A DNA stretch of 8,504 nucleotides from Acidobacteriota bacterium (GTDB lineage Bacteria > Acidobacteriota > Terriglobia > Acidoferrales > UBA7541), in contig JAFAZL010000967.1 of the NCBI GenBank assembly GCA_019239815.1, positions 1-8,504 of the forward strand, given 5' to 3'. Of this stretch, positions 6,632 to 8,504 are shown piece by piece; position 1 is the first letter of the stretch, and every line of letters begins with the position of its first letter. The position numbers and the translations under genes were made by a program. Below the pieces are notes generated by a model, which had not been told where the DNA came from, ran no database searches, and was given only the letters and a program-made list of their open reading frames with translations.

Positions 6632-7534
6632 ATGCCCCGCCTGCCCCAGGACCGTCGACGTACGGAACAGCGAAATCCGGCGTCACGCGGGCTCGACAGG
6701 ATGGGCACCGAAGCCGTTCTTCGCGTCATCAATCGCGAGGACCAGAAGGTGGCGGCTGCGGTCGGGCGCGAGATTCCATCCATCGCCAAGGCGGTCGACG
6801 CCATCGTTGCAGCCATTCGCAAAGGCGGGCGGCTGCTGTATGTCGGCGCCGGCACCAGCGGGCGGCTGGCGATTCTCGACGCCTCCGAAGTCCCGCCGAC
6901 CTACGGCGTTTCGCGAGAAGTTGTGCAGGGTCTGATCGCGGGTGGCCGCAAAGCAGTCACTGGCGCCGTCGAAGGTGCCGAAGATTCAACCGCGAACGGC
7001 GTCCGTGACCTGAAGGCGAAGAAGCTGTCGCGCAAGGACGTTGTGGTCGGCATCGCCGCCAGTGGCACGACGCCGTATGTGCTTAGCGCGCTGCAATTCG
7101 CGCGAAAGCTCGGCGCTACGACGATTGCCGTGACGGCCAATCGCAATTCGCCGCTCGCGAAGCACGCGAAGATCTCGATTTCGGTCGAAGTCGGCCCTGA
7201 AGTCGTGACCGGTTCGACGCGGATGAAAGCCGGCACGTCGCAGAAGCTGGTACTGAACATGCTCTCGACCGCCTCGATGGTGAGGCTCGGACATGTCTAC
7301 GACAACTTGATGATTGACCTGACGTTGACCAACGCGAAGCTTTTGCAGCGCGGCACGCGCATCCTGGCCGAGGCCAGCGGCGCCGCACTGTCGGAAGTCG
7401 AACACGCTCTGCGTCAATCGAACCACGAAGTGCGCGTGGCGCTGACGATGTTGAAGACCGGCACGGACGCGCGCGCAGCGCGGGCCCGGCTGGCGGTGGC
7501 AGGCGGCAATTTGCGAAAGGCTTTGGGGGAGTAA
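6632..7534 (+). CDS. murQ: N-acetylmuramic acid 6-phosphate etherase MurQ
   Basis: MurQ cleaves the lactyl ether of MurNAc-6-phosphate in the cytoplasm, giving GlcNAc-6-phosphate and D-lactate. The 300-residue product is close in length to E. coli MurQ. It starts in the family pattern: TEQRNPASRGLD (11-22), then VINRED (32-37). The SIS sugar-phosphate isomerase fold shows GAGTSGRLAILDASEVPPTYG (72-92), VEGAEDS (113-119), GIAASGTTPYV (140-150) and TGSTRMKAGTSQK (193-205). Glu86 and Glu117 match the catalytic Glu83 and Glu114 that I recall for E. coli. Val87 replaces the cysteine common in 'SECPPT'. A helical C-terminal region ends at Glu300. The ATG at 6632 is chosen because the family N-terminus follows; a TTG at 6584 would add 16 unmatched residues upstream of the -10 box. 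murA begins six bases after the stop, so the two form an operon. Confidence 0.95.
   Translation: MPRLPQDRRRTEQRNPASRGLDRMGTEAVLRVINREDQKVAAAVGREIPSIAKAVDAIVAAIRKGGRLLYVGAGTSGRLAILDASEVPPTYGVSREVVQGLIAGGRKAVTGAVEGAEDSTANGVRDLKAKKLSRKDVVVGIAASGTTPYVLSALQFARKLGATTIAVTANRNSPLAKHAKISISVEVGPEVVTGSTRMKAGTSQKLVLNMLSTASMVRLGHVYDNLMIDLTLTNAKLLQRGTRILAEASGAALSEVEHALRQSNHEVRVALTMLKTGTDARAARARLAVAGGNLRKALGE
7528..7531 (+). promoter_or_regulatory. murA: Ribosome binding site of murA inside the murQ 3' end
   Basis: GGAG, within a longer GGGGGAG (7525-7531), lies nine bases before the murA ATG and overlaps the last codons of murQ. The stop of murQ is at 7532-7534. This arrangement supports translational coupling of the two genes. 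Confidence 0.7.
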
Positions 7535-7540
7535 GAGCGC

Positions 7541-8504
7541 ATGGACAAGTTTCTGATTAAAGGCGGCAAGCCCCTGCACGGCACAGTGGCCATCAGCGGC
7601 GCGAAAAACTCTGCGCTCCCGGTCATGGCGGCGTCTCTGCTCACCGCGGAGAAAGTCACGTTGCACAACATCCCGAAAGTCCGCGACCTGATCACGATGA
7701 GCAAACTGCTCGCATTCATGTCGGCGAAGGTTTCGGTAACGGAAATTCCATCGAGCGATTACACGATCGAAGCGGTGACGCTGAACGACGCGATCGCCCC
7801 GTATGAACTCGTAAAAACGATGCGCGCTTCGATTCTGACGCTGGGCCCCGCAATCGCTCGCGCCGGCGTCGCTCACGTTTCGCTGCCCGGCGGATGTTCG
7901 ATCGGCGCACGTCCCGTGGATTTGCACCTTACCGCCCTCGAGAAAATGGGCGCGCAGATCACCATGGCCGATGGCTACATTCAGGCCAAAGCGACCGGCA
8001 ACGGAAAACTCAAAGGTGCTCACATCGTATTCGAAAAGATCACGGTGACCGGCACCGAGAATATTTTGATGGCAGCCTCGCTTGCCGAGGGAGAGACCGT
8101 CCTCGAGAATTCGGCGCGGGAGCCCGAGATCACCGATCTCGTCATCATGCTCCGCAAGATGGGCGCGAAAATTTCCGGCGACAACACCTCAACGCTGCGC
8201 ATTCAAGGCGTGGAAAAGCTTCACGGCTGCGACCACTCCGTAATTCCCGATCGCATCGAAGCCGGCACATTCCTGGTCGCGGGCGCCATCACCGGCGGCG
8301 ACCTGACCGTCGAAAATTGTGAGCCTGAGCATCTGGGCGCCGTCATTTCCAAGATGCAGCAGGCCGGCGTTCGCATTGACCCTGTCGGCAAAACTTCGCT
8401 GCGTGTTCGTCCCGCCGAAAAGCTGATCGGCGTCGACATGACCACCGAGGAATATCCCGGTTTCGCCACCGACATGCAGGCGCAATACATGGCCTTGACC
8501 ACGC
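7541..8504 (+). CDS. murA: UDP-N-acetylglucosamine 1-carboxyvinyltransferase MurA (3' end cut off)
   Basis: MurA transfers enolpyruvate from PEP to UDP-GlcNAc, the first committed step of peptidoglycan synthesis, in the cytoplasm. The frame is open from the ATG at 7541 to the right edge, giving 321 complete codons. MurA is usually about 420 residues, so roughly the last 100 are missing. Motifs include SGAKNSALP (19-27) with substrate-binding Lys22/Asn23, and MRASILTLGPAIAR (94-107). The active-site loop LPGGCSIGARPVDLHL (115-130) carries Cys119, the residue that fosfomycin alkylates. Further motifs are VTGTENILMAA (169-179), DRIEAGTF (237-244) and YPGFATDMQAQ (305-315) with the catalytic Asp311. 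Alanine replaces the more usual proline in 'PGFPTD'. Presence of Cys119 predicts the ordinary fosfomycin-sensitive type. It follows murQ by six bases. Confidence 0.97.
   Translation, partial: MDKFLIKGGKPLHGTVAISGAKNSALPVMAASLLTAEKVTLHNIPKVRDLITMSKLLAFMSAKVSVTEIPSSDYTIEAVTLNDAIAPYELVKTMRASILTLGPAIARAGVAHVSLPGGCSIGARPVDLHLTALEKMGAQITMADGYIQAKATGNGKLKGAHIVFEKITVTGTENILMAASLAEGETVLENSAREPEITDLVIMLRKMGAKISGDNTSTLRIQGVEKLHGCDHSVIPDRIEAGTFLVAGAITGGDLTVENCEPEHLGAVISKMQQAGVRIDPVGKTSLRVRPAEKLIGVDMTTEEYPGFATDMQAQYMALTT

Noticed and set aside
6986..8023. Minus-strand open frame of 345 codons across the murQ-murA junction
   Set aside because: It is antisense to two strongly conserved enzymes. The translation is His/Arg/Gln-rich with no domain signal.

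Overview
The window is a GC-rich bacterial chromosome segment, densely coded, with no RNA gene, insertion sequence or CRISPR array that I can see. The gene content suggests a free-living Gram-negative heterotroph: an APC-type permease, a Tat-like signal on a NIPSNAP protein, and an exported NagZ/serine-hydrolase fusion. Acidobacteriota is my best guess, but this is recall of family distribution and not proof. Every gene looks intact except the two cut by the window edges.

Layout: (1) 1-153, the 3' end of a plus-strand transporter gene, meeting a minus-strand gene tail to tail with a 4-base overlap. (2) 150-3407, three minus-strand genes in transcription order: exo-N-acetylmuramidase (namZ, DUF1343/GH171), a cobalamin-binding-like protein without a signal peptide, and an exported two-domain NIPSNAP protein. 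Gaps of 61 and 53 bases allow one transcript. (3) 3408-3589, a 182-base divergent regulatory region. It has a palindromic TATATA box flanked on both sides, at exactly 17 bases, by -35-like hexamers, plus two inverted repeats. (4) 3590-6550, a 986-residue exported protein joining a GH3 beta-N-acetylglucosaminidase (NagZ) to an AmiE-type serine hydrolase. (5) 6632-7534, MurNAc-6-phosphate etherase (murQ), with a perfect TATAAT box placed so that its mRNA may be leaderless. (6) 7541-8504, murA (UDP-GlcNAc enolpyruvyl transferase), cut by the right edge after 321 codons.

Together, regions 2 and 4-6 read as a peptidoglycan salvage and rebuilding locus. NamZ and the NagZ-AmiE fusion carry export signals and should dismantle muropeptides outside the cytoplasm into MurNAc, GlcNAc and peptide. 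MurQ then converts MurNAc-6-phosphate to GlcNAc-6-phosphate and lactate inside the cell. MurA starts the committed path back to UDP-MurNAc. The gene set resembles the Bacillus subtilis murQ/amiE/nagZ/namZ group more than the cytosolic NagZ/AmpD scheme of E. coli. The uptake system and the MurNAc kinase that the pathway needs are not in the window.
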